This document shows positions 1 through 8,696 of a stretch of 64,000 bases of DNA, piece after piece. The DNA is from CADEED01 sp043747875 (GTDB lineage Bacteria > Pseudomonadota > Gammaproteobacteria > Steroidobacterales > Steroidobacteraceae): positions 1-64,000 of the forward strand of contig JAYTOI010000025.1 of the NCBI GenBank assembly GCA_043747875.1. The letters run 5' to 3'. The position numbers and the translations under genes are program-made. The notes under the pieces were generated by a model. That model did no database searches and had not been told where the DNA came from. It saw only the letters and a program-made list of their open reading frames with translations. Positions within the stretch are counted from its first letter, which is position 1. The number at the start of each line of letters is the position of its first letter.

Positions 1-230
1 ATCAGGCTGTCCGGGCCGTACTCTTTTATATGGGTGCCAGGAGGCAGTTGGCTCACCGTGGAAGCCGGGCCGAAATGCGTGATCTTCCCGCCCGCAAACG
101 CAATCACTGCATCGCTCTCGTAGCGCATGGTCGCTTCGACGCCGAGCGCGAACGCGTCCCCCGTGAAGGTGAGCGCCGGTCCGCGGATGGCCGTGACGCC
201 CGCGGGCACCTCGATTGCGCCCTCAGGCAT
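1..230 (-). CDS. guaD: Guanine deaminase, N-terminal part (cut by window edge)
   Basis: The minus strand from the ATG at 230 is open to the window edge (76 codons). The visible part has the N-terminal beta-sandwich pattern of amidohydrolase-superfamily guanine deaminases: AIRGPALTF near residue 14, then an acidic stretch, AFAGGKITHFGPAS, and PGTHIKEYGPDSL at the edge. Guanine deaminase converts guanine to xanthine in the cytosol. The metal-binding and catalytic part lies outside the window. Its ATG overlaps the end of the upstream kinase gene (stop at 223-225), so the two are probably translationally coupled. Another amidohydrolase is possible, because only the non-catalytic start is seen. 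Confidence 0.6.
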   Translation of the reverse strand, partial: MPEGAIEVPAGVTAIRGPALTFTGDAFALGVEATMRYESDAVIAFAGGKITHFGPASTVSQLPPGTHIKEYGPDSL

Positions 231-2544
231 TGCCGATGAATCCCTGCGGGCCGGAGGTGCGCGGCGATCCATTCGCCTGCAGCATCTCGTTCAACTTCTG
301 CTCGACCAGCGCAGGATCGACTGGCTTGGTCAGATGTTCATCGAACCCGGCTGCCTTGGCCGCTTGTTTGTCCTGCTCCTGACCCCAGCCCGTGAGCGCG
401 ATGAGCACGGCATGGCGCCCCCACGCCTCGAGCCGGATGCGCCGCGCCACTTCGTGTCCGCTCATGCCGGGCATGCCGATGTCGATGAGCGCGGCCTGAG
501 GTCGCGCGCGCGCGCCGACCTCCAACGCCTCCGCGCCGTTGAATGCGGTGAACACTTCATACCCCGAGAACCCGAGCACCAATGACAGCGATTCCGCGGC
601 GTCGCGGTTGTCGTCGGCCACCAGCACGCGCGCGCGCCGTACCTCGCTGAGGTTCGCGGCCTCGGTGGGTGTCTCTTCGCCGGCGGAACGCGCGGGCGCG
701 AGCATCTTGTGCGGTAGATAGACGATGAACTCGCTGCCGCGTCCGAGTCCCTCGCTCTTCACCTCGACACGGCCGCCGTGCAGCGCGACCAGGCCTTTCA
801 CCAAGGCCAAGCCGATCCCCAGTCCGCCTTCGGCGCGATCGATGGCGGAATTCACCTGCGAGAACATCGTGAACAATCCGGGGATCACCTGCTCGCTCAA
901 CCCGATGCCGTTGTCCTTGATGTTGATGACGAGCGCGCCGCTTTCCAGCTTCGCGGTGAGCGCGATCTGGCCGTTCGGATCGGTGTACTTCGCGGCGTTC
1001 GTGAGCAAATTGCCGATCACCTGCGACAGGCGCAGCGGATCGGCCTCCAGCCGCACGTTCTCGGGCGGCAGCGCTACGGTCAGCGCATGGTGTTTGGAGT
1101 CGAGCAACGGACGCGCGGTCTCGACGGCGACACCGATGACAGACTTGAGGTCGACGTAGTCCATCTTGAGTTCGAGCTGATTGCGCGTGATGCGCGACAC
1201 ATCGAGCAGGTCGTCGAGCAGCAGCGACATGCGATGCACCTGCCGCGCGATGACCTCGCGGCCCCACTTGCGCTGGCGCTCATCGGCGGCGTCCGAATCG
1301 AGGATACGACCGGCATTGCGGATGGGTGCGAGCGGATTGCGCAGTTCGTGCGCCAGTGTCGCGAGGAACTCGTCCTTGCGCCGATCGGCTTCGAGCAGCG
1401 CGAACTCGGTGTTCTTCAGGCGGCTGATGTCGAGATTGATGCCGGCCCAGCGCTGGATCTTGCCGGTCACGTCGCGGATCGGCACGCCCTGCGCGAGGAT
1501 GGCGTGGTACTGGCCATCCACGCCCTTCATGCGGTGCTCGCGATACCAGGAATTTCCGGAGCGCGCGCATTCCTTCCAGGCGGCCATCGTTTCCTCGATG
1601 TCGTCCGGATGCAGGATGTCCTGCCAGCCGAAATTCGAGCACTGCTCCTGCGTCATGCCGACCAGTCGCAGGAACGAATCGCTGGTGTAGATGTTGCGTC
1701 CTTCGGCGTTGCACACCCACACGCCGTAGTTGATGGACTCGCCGATGGCGCGATACAGCTTCTCGCTGGACTCGAGCGCGCGCGCGTGCGCCTGCACCTC
1801 GTCGAGCATGTTGTTGAACGCGTCGATGACGACGCCGATCTCGTCGTCGGTGCGCGCCGACGCGCGGTAGGAATAGTCGCGTTTCTCGACGATGTTGCGC
1901 GCCACGTTCGCCATGCTCTCCATGGGCCGGCTGACCACGCGCTGCAGCCACATCGACGCCAGCAACGCGGCGATGAGGCCGATGAGCATGACGACGCCGA
2001 GCACAGATAGGTAGGCGCGCACGCGTCCGTAGGAGTCGAACTGCGCCCGCAGGTAGATAGAGCCCAGCGTCTCGCCGGCCTGCTCGACGGGCGCCACGAG
2101 CCGGCCGATGCCGCCGTCTACGTGCACGCCGACGGTGAGCGCCGGCACGGTGCGCGGCACCGCCGCCTGCCCGGGCCGGAGGTACTGGGCGAAAAGCGCG
2201 CCGTCGGCCAGGTACAGCGCAGCCGCCTGAATCGAATTGCGCGCCTGTAGTGCGTTCAGGTTACGCTGCGCATGTTCCAGATTGTTGAACGCCAGCGCCG
2301 GCTGCACCGAGAGCGACAGGATTGCCGCCTCGGTCGTGATGTTGTCGACCCAGGCGGCGCGGCTGTCGCGCAGATCAGTGAACAACAGCGCGGCGCCGGC
2401 AGCGATGAGCGCGATCGCCGTGGTGGCGACCATGGTGACCATGAGCTTGCCGCTCAGCGAGCGGCGGGCGTTCGCCATCGACGCGAGCACGCGCCACGAG
2501 CGTGCCAATGCGTGCATGCGGGAGGTTTTCGAGTTTGGAGCCAA
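223..2544 (-). CDS. Membrane hybrid sensor histidine kinase (sensor-HAMP-PAS-HisKA-HATPase-REC)
   Basis: This 773-residue protein has an N-terminal membrane helix (about 30-55), a periplasmic sensor of about 100 residues resembling CHASE8-type domains, a second helix (about 175-197) and HAMP. A PAS domain follows (about 265-375), then HisKA with the phospho-acceptor motif LATLAHELRNPLAPIRNA and an HATPase with GLGIGLALVKGLV. The C-terminal receiver starts at ARVLVADDNRDAAES with phospho-Asp in ALIDIGMPGMSG. It should autophosphorylate and pass phosphate to its own receiver. There is no output domain or HPt, so a separate partner is needed. The start is uncertain: TTG at 2544 or ATG at 2517. 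It is divergent from the YfiR/receptor pair, which may supply its signal. Confidence 0.9.
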   Translation of the reverse strand: MAPNSKTSRMHALARSWRVLASMANARRSLSGKLMVTMVATTAIALIAAGAALLFTDLRDSRAAWVDNITTEAAILSLSVQPALAFNNLEHAQRNLNALQARNSIQAAALYLADGALFAQYLRPGQAAVPRTVPALTVGVHVDGGIGRLVAPVEQAGETLGSIYLRAQFDSYGRVRAYLSVLGVVMLIGLIAALLASMWLQRVVSRPMESMANVARNIVEKRDYSYRASARTDDEIGVVIDAFNNMLDEVQAHARALESSEKLYRAIGESINYGVWVCNAEGRNIYTSDSFLRLVGMTQEQCSNFGWQDILHPDDIEETMAAWKECARSGNSWYREHRMKGVDGQYHAILAQGVPIRDVTGKIQRWAGINLDISRLKNTEFALLEADRRKDEFLATLAHELRNPLAPIRNAGRILDSDAADERQRKWGREVIARQVHRMSLLLDDLLDVSRITRNQLELKMDYVDLKSVIGVAVETARPLLDSKHHALTVALPPENVRLEADPLRLSQVIGNLLTNAAKYTDPNGQIALTAKLESGALVINIKDNGIGLSEQVIPGLFTMFSQVNSAIDRAEGGLGIGLALVKGLVALHGGRVEVKSEGLGRGSEFIVYLPHKMLAPARSAGEETPTEAANLSEVRRARVLVADDNRDAAESLSLVLGFSGYEVFTAFNGAEALEVGARARPQAALIDIGMPGMSGHEVARRIRLEAWGRHAVLIALTGWGQEQDKQAAKAAGFDEHLTKPVDPALVEQKLNEMLQANGSPRTSGPQGFIGNA

Positions 2545-2628
2545 GCGCCCTCATCTTGCCTAAGTTTGGGAAATACGGTCCACTGCAATCAGACTCGTCC
2601 TACAAGAGCAACCGGAAGGATTACCAAG

Positions 2629-3204
2629 TTGCCATTGCTGACCCAGTCGCGCGCGGAAAGGATTTTCGCTCGCGGTATTTTGCTCATTTTGTTAGCCGTG
2701 TCGTGCGGCGGCACGGCACTCGCGGCGGTATTCTCCGCCGACGCCGTGAAAGCCGCTTTCCTTTATCGCTTTGCTTCCTACATCGAGTGGCCCGACATCG
2801 CTCAAAGCAACGAATTCGTCGTCGCCGTCTCGGGCGCGGACGGCGTGGCGGATCAACTGGAGCAACTGTTGCCTGGAATCACCGTGCATGGCAAACCCGC
2901 GAAGCTGCGGCGCGTCGCACGGCCATCGGATCTCGGCGGCGTGCACATCCTGTACATCGGGCCGCAGTCGCTGTCGCACACGCGTGCGCTGCGCCAGGCG
3001 GCGATCAAGCTGCCCATTCTCATGGTGACTGAAGATCCGAAGGGCTTCGACGCCGGCGGCATCATCAATTTCGTCGAGCAGAACCGCAACGTGCGTTTCG
3101 AGGTGTCGCTGGCCGGTGCGCAGCGCGCGCGTCTGCGTATCGATTCGGCGCTGCTCGCCGTGGCGGCACGCGTCGAGCGGCTGGTCCCGGAGCCGGCACC
3201 GTGA
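2629..3204 (+). CDS. YfiR-family (DUF4154) periplasmic protein
   Basis: This 191-residue exported protein starts at TTG 2629, chosen because GGAAGGA lies 8 bases upstream and the reading gives a signal peptide ending near GGTALAA. The mature part has the YfiR pattern: VKAAFLYRFASYIEWPD, then HILYIGPQS and a C-terminal GGIINFVEQNRNVRFEVS. Characterised YfiR proteins repress a membrane diguanylate cyclase from the periplasm. Here no cyclase is adjacent. The next gene is a TonB-dependent receptor overlapping by 4 bases, and a histidine kinase is divergent. The mature protein has no cysteines, so it lacks the disulfides of Pseudomonas YfiR. The function here is inferred to be accessory to sensing or uptake. 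Confidence 0.8.
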   Translation: MPLLTQSRAERIFARGILLILLAVSCGGTALAAVFSADAVKAAFLYRFASYIEWPDIAQSNEFVVAVSGADGVADQLEQLLPGITVHGKPAKLRRVARPSDLGGVHILYIGPQSLSHTRALRQAAIKLPILMVTEDPKGFDAGGIINFVEQNRNVRFEVSLAGAQRARLRIDSALLAVAARVERLVPEPAP

Positions 3205-5153
3205 GGTTCGCGAAGCGAGGCTCAACTGCGCCGCGCGTCGCTGCTGTCGGCGGTGTCATCACCGCAGCGTTGCTGTATGTCTGCGCGCCGGTCCGTGCGC
3301 AGGAAGGCGAGGACGGCAACCATGGCAACGACATGCTGACGCAGCTCAGCCGCATGTCGCTCGATCAGCTCGCCAATGTCGAAGTGACCTCGGTGTCGAA
3401 ATCCGCTCAGAGTCTGTCGACGGCGCCGGCGTCCATCTACGTGATCACACGCGAGGAAATCCTGCGTACCGGCGTGCTCAGCATCCCCGAAGCGCTGCGT
3501 CTCGCGCCCAACATGCAAGTGACGCAACTCACCTCGAGCCGCTACTCGAACGGCGCGCGCGGTTTTGCGGGTGCGCCCCAGATACAGAATTTCTCGAACA
3601 AGATCCTGATCCTCATCGATGGACGCAGTGTCTATTCGCCGCTGTTTTCCGGCATCGAGTACGACATGCAGGACGTCCTCATGGACGACATCGACCGCAT
3701 CGAAGTCATCTCCGGTCCAGGCGCCACACTGTGGGGCGCGAACGCGATGAACGGCGTCATCAACATCATCACGCGCTCGGCGCGCGATTCGCAGGGTGGG
3801 CTGCTGCGCGCGGATGCGGGCCCCGAAGAGCAGGCGCTCGGCCTGCGTTACGGAGGTGCGCTCGCCGACGGTGCGTTTCGCGTTTACGCCAAGGCGTTCG
3901 AGCGCGGGGAAACCGAGCTCGAGAGCGGCGGCGCGCAGGACGACTGGAACAAAGTGCAGGCCGGGTTCCGTGCGGACTTCGGCGGCGATACGAATGCGTT
4001 CACGGTGCAGGGCGACTATCAGCACGCGCGGCAGAGTTTCCCCGCTACTCGAGATGTGGCGTTCAGCGGCGCCAACGTGCTGGGGCGTTGGCAGCATTCG
4101 GGCGCGCTCGTCACGACGAAGCTGCAGGTGTTTTACGACCGCGTGGACCGCGACCGGCCTCCGGCCGGAATCGAGTACGACATCGACACCTTCGACTTCG
4201 AATTGCAGCAGAGCGCGTCGGTCGGGCGGCGCCATCGGCTCATCTGGGGCGCCGGGCGGCGTTACAGCGACTACGAGACGGTCAACAACAATCTCGCATT
4301 CGTGCCTGACCACCGCTCGCTCGAGCTCACGAACGTCTTCGTGCAGGACAACATCGCGCTGAGCGACGAGTTCGAGCTCACCGCCGGCGTCAAGCTCGAA
4401 GACAACAGCTACTCCAAGTGGAGCGTGTTGCCCGACCTGCGGCTGTCGTGGACTCCGAGTGATAACTCGCTGTTCTGGGTCGCGGCGTCGAAGGCGATCC
4501 GCTCGCCCACGCCCTTCGACACAGACGTGCAGGAGTTCGTGGGCACTCTGCTTTTCGTGCGCGGCGATCCGGACTTCAAGGCCGAGAAGGTCACGGCGTA
4601 CGAAATCGGCTTTCGCGGAAATCCCGATGCGAACGTGAATCTGTCGCTGAGCACCTTCTACAACGAGTACGACGACCTGCGCACGATCGAGCTTTCTCCC
4701 ATCACCTTATTTCCACTGGTTTGGGCCAATCTCATGGAAGGCAGCACGTATGGGTTCGAAGGATGGCTCGACATCCAGGTGACGCCGCGGTGGCGCGTGT
4801 CTCCAGGCTTTCGCACCTTGCACAAGCGGCTTCGTTTCAGCGCGGGCGCGTCCGCTCTGGTGGATGTAGGGCAGGCTGGCAACGATCCGTCGTCCAGTTA
4901 TGTGCTCAAGTCTTCGATGGACTTCGGACGCATGAGCATCGACGCGACGCTGCGCAAGGTGAGCGAGATGCCCGATCCGATTGCGCCCGAGTACACCGAG
5001 CTCGCCGCGCGCTTCGCATGGCGTGTGAACGACCGCTTGGAAATCGCCGTCAAGGGTTTCAATCTACTTAACGAAACACGTCGTCAGTACGCGGAGCCGG
5101 AAGGGCATCTGATCCGCCGCAGCGTGCTCGCGGAGCTGCGCTTCAGCTACTGA
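3201..5153 (+). CDS. TonB-dependent outer-membrane receptor
   Basis: This 650-residue protein starts at GTG 3201 and overlaps the YfiR-like stop (GTGA). A signal peptide ends near APVRAQ. A short N-terminal segment with SLDQLANVEVTSVSK leads into the plug (about 50-190), which carries RIEVISGPGATLWGANAMNG and VINIITRSA. The rest reads as a 22-stranded barrel ending in LRFSY, a typical outer-membrane C-terminus. The substrate is not evident. The order YfiR-like gene, receptor and adjacent membrane kinase suggests a sensed and regulated uptake system. Energy would come from a TonB-ExbBD complex not encoded next to it. Confidence 0.92.
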   Translation: MRFAKRGSTAPRVAAVGGVITAALLYVCAPVRAQEGEDGNHGNDMLTQLSRMSLDQLANVEVTSVSKSAQSLSTAPASIYVITREEILRTGVLSIPEALRLAPNMQVTQLTSSRYSNGARGFAGAPQIQNFSNKILILIDGRSVYSPLFSGIEYDMQDVLMDDIDRIEVISGPGATLWGANAMNGVINIITRSARDSQGGLLRADAGPEEQALGLRYGGALADGAFRVYAKAFERGETELESGGAQDDWNKVQAGFRADFGGDTNAFTVQGDYQHARQSFPATRDVAFSGANVLGRWQHSGALVTTKLQVFYDRVDRDRPPAGIEYDIDTFDFELQQSASVGRRHRLIWGAGRRYSDYETVNNNLAFVPDHRSLELTNVFVQDNIALSDEFELTAGVKLEDNSYSKWSVLPDLRLSWTPSDNSLFWVAASKAIRSPTPFDTDVQEFVGTLLFVRGDPDFKAEKVTAYEIGFRGNPDANVNLSLSTFYNEYDDLRTIELSPITLFPLVWANLMEGSTYGFEGWLDIQVTPRWRVSPGFRTLHKRLRFSAGASALVDVGQAGNDPSSSYVLKSSMDFGRMSIDATLRKVSEMPDPIAPEYTELAARFAWRVNDRLEIAVKGFNLLNETRRQYAEPEGHLIRRSVLAELRFSY

Positions 5154-5233
5154 AGCGAAATGGGACTTGGCTCACACGCACTTGCGACGCATTGAGGTTC
5201 CGCGACCAGGTTCGGCCCATAGAATGGCCGCAC

Positions 5234-5692
5234 ATGTCAGCAACATCGACCGACCGCCGCCATCCCATCGAGCGCCGCCGGTCCGTTTTGAGAGCGTTGT
5301 GGAGAGGGAACTTCGCGCGCCGGCGCATCGCGCCTCGTCGGGTCACCGAGCGTCACGTCGTCGTCACGGATTGGTTCCACCCGCAATGGCTGGCAGTCGC
5401 CATCCTCATCCTGGTGCTGTGCGGAGCCGACGCCTTTCTTACCCTCACCCTGATCTCCCACGGCGCGAGGGAAGTGAACCCATTGATGGCTCCGCACGTG
5501 GTGGGCAGCGGCTACAGCTTCGCATTCTGGAAGTTCGGCATGACGGCCATGGGGGTCGTGACGCTGACCCTGCTTGCACGATTGAGGGTCATGGGCCGGG
5601 CGGTGGGCGTCATTCTTTATATGGTTCTGGGCCTGTACGTGATCCTGATCGGATACGAGCTCTTTCTTTTACGTAACATCCCCCTAGATTAG
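5234..5692 (+). CDS. DUF5658 family membrane protein
   Basis: This small membrane protein of 152 residues has an Arg-rich cytosolic N-terminus (residues 1-45) followed by about three hydrophobic segments: WLAVAILILVLCGADAFLTL, a segment around FGMTAMGVVTLTLLARL, and GVILYMVLGLYVILIGYELF. The ADAFLTL...GAREVNPLM pattern is that of DUF5658, a family of unknown function. I chose ATG 5234; a TTG at 5192 in the same frame would add 14 residues. Neither start has a strong ribosome-binding site. It lies alone between the receptor gene and sucA. Confidence 0.7.
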   Translation: MSATSTDRRHPIERRRSVLRALWRGNFARRRIAPRRVTERHVVVTDWFHPQWLAVAILILVLCGADAFLTLTLISHGAREVNPLMAPHVVGSGYSFAFWKFGMTAMGVVTLTLLARLRVMGRAVGVILYMVLGLYVILIGYELFLLRNIPLD

Positions 5693-5783
5693 GTACTGGT
5701 CGCCTTTCTATAGGCCGCCCGCTCCGCTAACATACCGGCCCTTTCCCGCTCCAGGACCTTGAGTCCACAGGATTTTTTCTCGT

Positions 5784-8684
5784 ATGGCTCCAAGCCTTCG
5801 CGAGCTCACGGCATCCACGCCGCTGTCTGGCGGCAACGCTCCCTACGTCGAAACACTCTACGAACAGTTCCTCGCAGATCCGCAGAGTGTCGACGCCCGC
5901 TGGAGGGAATACTTCCAGAAACTTCGGGACGGCAGTGCCGGTGAGCAGATTCACTCGGCCGTGCAGACGGCCATTGCCCAGCGCGCCACCAAGCCGCGCA
6001 TGGCCGCCACTGCGGCCTCCACCAACGATGGCGCCGCCAAACAGGGTTCCGTATCGCGCCTGGTTCAGATCTACGCCAACCGCGGTCACCTCGTCGCCAA
6101 CCTCGATCCGCTGGGTCTCACGAAGCGGCCGCGGCCGCGCGTACTCGAGCTCAGCTATTTCGGGCTGACCGAGGCCGATCTCGACACCGAATTCCTCACC
6201 GGCTCGCGCCCCAGCGAGCTCGAGCCGAAGCTGAAACTGCGCGAGATCATCGCGCAGCTCGAGCACACTTTCTGCGGCTCGATCGGCGCCGAGTTCGCGC
6301 ACGTCTCGGACACCGAAGAGCGCCTGTGGCTGCAGGATCAATTCCTGGTCGGGCGCCTGAGGGGCAAGTTCACCGCGGAAGAACAGAAAAATCTGCTCTG
6401 GCAGTTGTCCGCGGCCGAAGGTCTCGAACGCTATCTGCACACCAAGTACGTGGGCCAGAAGCGCTTCTCGCTCGAAGGCGGTGACTCGCTGATCCCGCTG
6501 CTCGACGATCTCATCCAGCGCGGCGGATTGCAGGGCATCGAAGAGGGCGTCATCGGCATGGCGCATCGCGGGAGGTTGAACGTCCTGGTGAACGTACTCG
6601 GCAAATCGCCGTCGGTGCTGTTCAACGAGTTCGAGGGCAAGTACGACACCGCGCACATGCAAGGCTCGGGCGACGTGAAGTACCACAAGGGCTTCTCGTC
6701 GGATCTGCGCACCCCGGGCGGCAACGTGCACGTCGCGCTGGCGTTCAATCCCTCGCATCTGGAGGTGGTGAACCCGGTGGTCGAAGGCTCGGTGCGCGCC
6801 CGCCAGGAGCGTCGCGGCGATGCCACCGGCGCGCGCGTGCTGCCCATCCTCATTCACGGCGACTCGGCCTTCGCGGGCCAGGGCGTCGTCATGGAAACGC
6901 TGCAGCTGTCGCAGGCGCGCGCGTTCTTCACGGGCGGCAGCGTCCACATCATCGTCAACAACCAGGTGGGTTTCACCACCTCGCGTCCGGACGATACGCG
7001 CTCGACCATGTATTGCTCCGACGTCGCGAAGATGCTGGAGACGCCGATCTTCCACGTGAACGCCGACGACCCGGAGGCGGTGGTGTTCGTCACGCGGCTT
7101 GCGCTCGCGTATCGCCAGCGCTTCCACAAGGACGTCGTCATCGATCTCGTGTGCTATCGCCGTCACGGCCACAACGAGGCGGACGAGCCGGCAGCCACGC
7201 AACCCGTGATGTACCAGACCATTCGCCGGCATCCGACCACGCGCAAGATCTACGCGGACAAACTAGTCGCGCAGGGCGTGCTGACGGAAGAACAAGCGAG
7301 CGCCATCGCCGAGCAATATCGGCAGGGTCTCGACGCCGGCAAGCAGCAGGCGCGCGCGTCGCTCGGCATGATCGGCAACAAGTACACGGTCGACTGGACC
7401 AAGTATGCCGCGAACGACTGGTCCGAGCGCGTGAAGGGCGGTGGCGACCTCGAGCGTTTGAAAGCCTTGGGAGAACGCGCCGTGCGTTTCCCCGAAGGCT
7501 TCGCGCTGCACCCGCGCGTCGCGCAGGTGATGCTGAACCGCGCCAGGATGTTCCGCGGCGAGCTGCCGCTCGACTGGGGCGCGGCCGAGACGCTGGCGTA
7601 TGCCAGCATCCTCGAGGAAGGCAATGCAATCCGCTTCACTGGACAGGATGCCGGCCGAGGCACTTTCTTCCACCGCCACGCGGTGCTGCACGAGCAAACT
7701 ACCGGCGAGACGTACATTCCGCTGCAGCACCTGGCCGAGCGCCAGCCTGCATTCCACATCATCGACTCGGTGCTGTCGGAAGAGGCCGTGCTCGGCTTCG
7801 AATACGGATACTCGACCACGGATCCCTCCGCGCTCGTGATCTGGGAAGGCCAGTTCGGCGACTTCGTGAACGGCGCGCAGGTCATCATCGATCAATTCAT
7901 CAGCTCGGGTGAGGCGAAGTGGGGCCGGCTCTGCGGTCTCGCGTTGTTCCTGCCGCACGGCTACGAAGGACAGGGCCCGGAGCATTCCTCCGCGCGTCTC
8001 GAGCGCTTCCTGCAGCTGTGCGCCGAGAACAACATGCAGGTGTGCGTGCCGTCGACGCCCGCGCAGATGTATCACATGATCCGCCGGCAGATACTGCGCA
8101 GCCTGCGCAAGCCGCTCATCGTCATGACGCCCAAGAGTTTGTTGCGCCACGAGCTGTCGGTGTCGTCGCTCGAGGACCTGGCAAACGGCGAATTCGCGAC
8201 CGTCATCGACGATGTCGACAAACTGACTGCCGCCAACGTGAAGCGCGTGGTCATGTGCTCGGGCAAAGTGTACTTCGAGCTGTTGAAGACGCGCCGTGCC
8301 CAGAAAGAAAACAACAACGAAGTTGCCGTCGTGCGTATCGAGCAGCTCTATCCATTCCCCGTGCAGGAGACGGAGGCCGTGCTCGCGAAGTACGCCAACG
8401 CGCGCGAAGTGGTGTGGTGCCAGGAAGAGCCGCAGAACCAGGGCGCCTGGTATCAAATCCGGCACCGCCTGGCTACTTTGTGCGGCAAGCGCGAGCTGCT
8501 GTATGCAGGACGCGCGCCGGCGGCCGCGCCCGCCACGGGCATCTCGAAGATTCACGACTCGGAACAGCGCGGGCTCATCGAAGCCGCGCTGACCGCGACC
8601 AACAAAGAAGACGGCGCGCGCGAGACCAAGCGGCTCATGCCCAATGCTCCGCCGAACCCGGCTGCGGCCGCGACGTTGCGTTAA
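5784..8684 (+). CDS. sucA: 2-oxoglutarate dehydrogenase E1 component
   Basis: This 966-residue thiamine-diphosphate enzyme decarboxylates 2-oxoglutarate and succinylates the lipoyl group of E2 in the TCA cycle. The N-terminus (SGGNAPYVETLYEQFLADP) is the E2/E3-binding segment typical of OdhA/SucA. The motifs GVIGMAHRGRLNVLVN, HGDSAFAGQGVVMETLQL and IVNNQVGFTTSRPDDTRS mark the ThDP and Mg sites. The pyrimidine-binding domain includes DSVLSEEAVLGFEYGYS and LFLPHGYEGQGPEHSSARLE. Length matches the family (about 930-960). sucB follows after 12 bases. It starts the sucA-sucB-lpdA cluster; no succinate dehydrogenase genes adjoin it. Confidence 0.97.
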   Translation: MAPSLRELTASTPLSGGNAPYVETLYEQFLADPQSVDARWREYFQKLRDGSAGEQIHSAVQTAIAQRATKPRMAATAASTNDGAAKQGSVSRLVQIYANRGHLVANLDPLGLTKRPRPRVLELSYFGLTEADLDTEFLTGSRPSELEPKLKLREIIAQLEHTFCGSIGAEFAHVSDTEERLWLQDQFLVGRLRGKFTAEEQKNLLWQLSAAEGLERYLHTKYVGQKRFSLEGGDSLIPLLDDLIQRGGLQGIEEGVIGMAHRGRLNVLVNVLGKSPSVLFNEFEGKYDTAHMQGSGDVKYHKGFSSDLRTPGGNVHVALAFNPSHLEVVNPVVEGSVRARQERRGDATGARVLPILIHGDSAFAGQGVVMETLQLSQARAFFTGGSVHIIVNNQVGFTTSRPDDTRSTMYCSDVAKMLETPIFHVNADDPEAVVFVTRLALAYRQRFHKDVVIDLVCYRRHGHNEADEPAATQPVMYQTIRRHPTTRKIYADKLVAQGVLTEEQASAIAEQYRQGLDAGKQQARASLGMIGNKYTVDWTKYAANDWSERVKGGGDLERLKALGERAVRFPEGFALHPRVAQVMLNRARMFRGELPLDWGAAETLAYASILEEGNAIRFTGQDAGRGTFFHRHAVLHEQTTGETYIPLQHLAERQPAFHIIDSVLSEEAVLGFEYGYSTTDPSALVIWEGQFGDFVNGAQVIIDQFISSGEAKWGRLCGLALFLPHGYEGQGPEHSSARLERFLQLCAENNMQVCVPSTPAQMYHMIRRQILRSLRKPLIVMTPKSLLRHELSVSSLEDLANGEFATVIDDVDKLTAANVKRVVMCSGKVYFELLKTRRAQKENNNEVAVVRIEQLYPFPVQETEAVLAKYANAREVVWCQEEPQNQGAWYQIRHRLATLCGKRELLYAGRAPAAAPATGISKIHDSEQRGLIEAALTATNKEDGARETKRLMPNAPPNPAAAATLR

Positions 8685-8696
8685 GGAAGAAGAACG

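Noticed and set aside
778..2010. A 410-codon plus-strand frame inside the histidine kinase gene
   Set aside because: The minus strand has HisKA, HATPase, PAS and HAMP motifs through this region, so this is a shadow frame.
5727..7232. A 501-codon minus-strand frame opposite sucA
   Set aside because: It lies wholly opposite a gene with clear 2-OGDH motifs. Its product is low-complexity, rich in Arg, His, Val and Glu, as expected from antisense of GC-rich codons.
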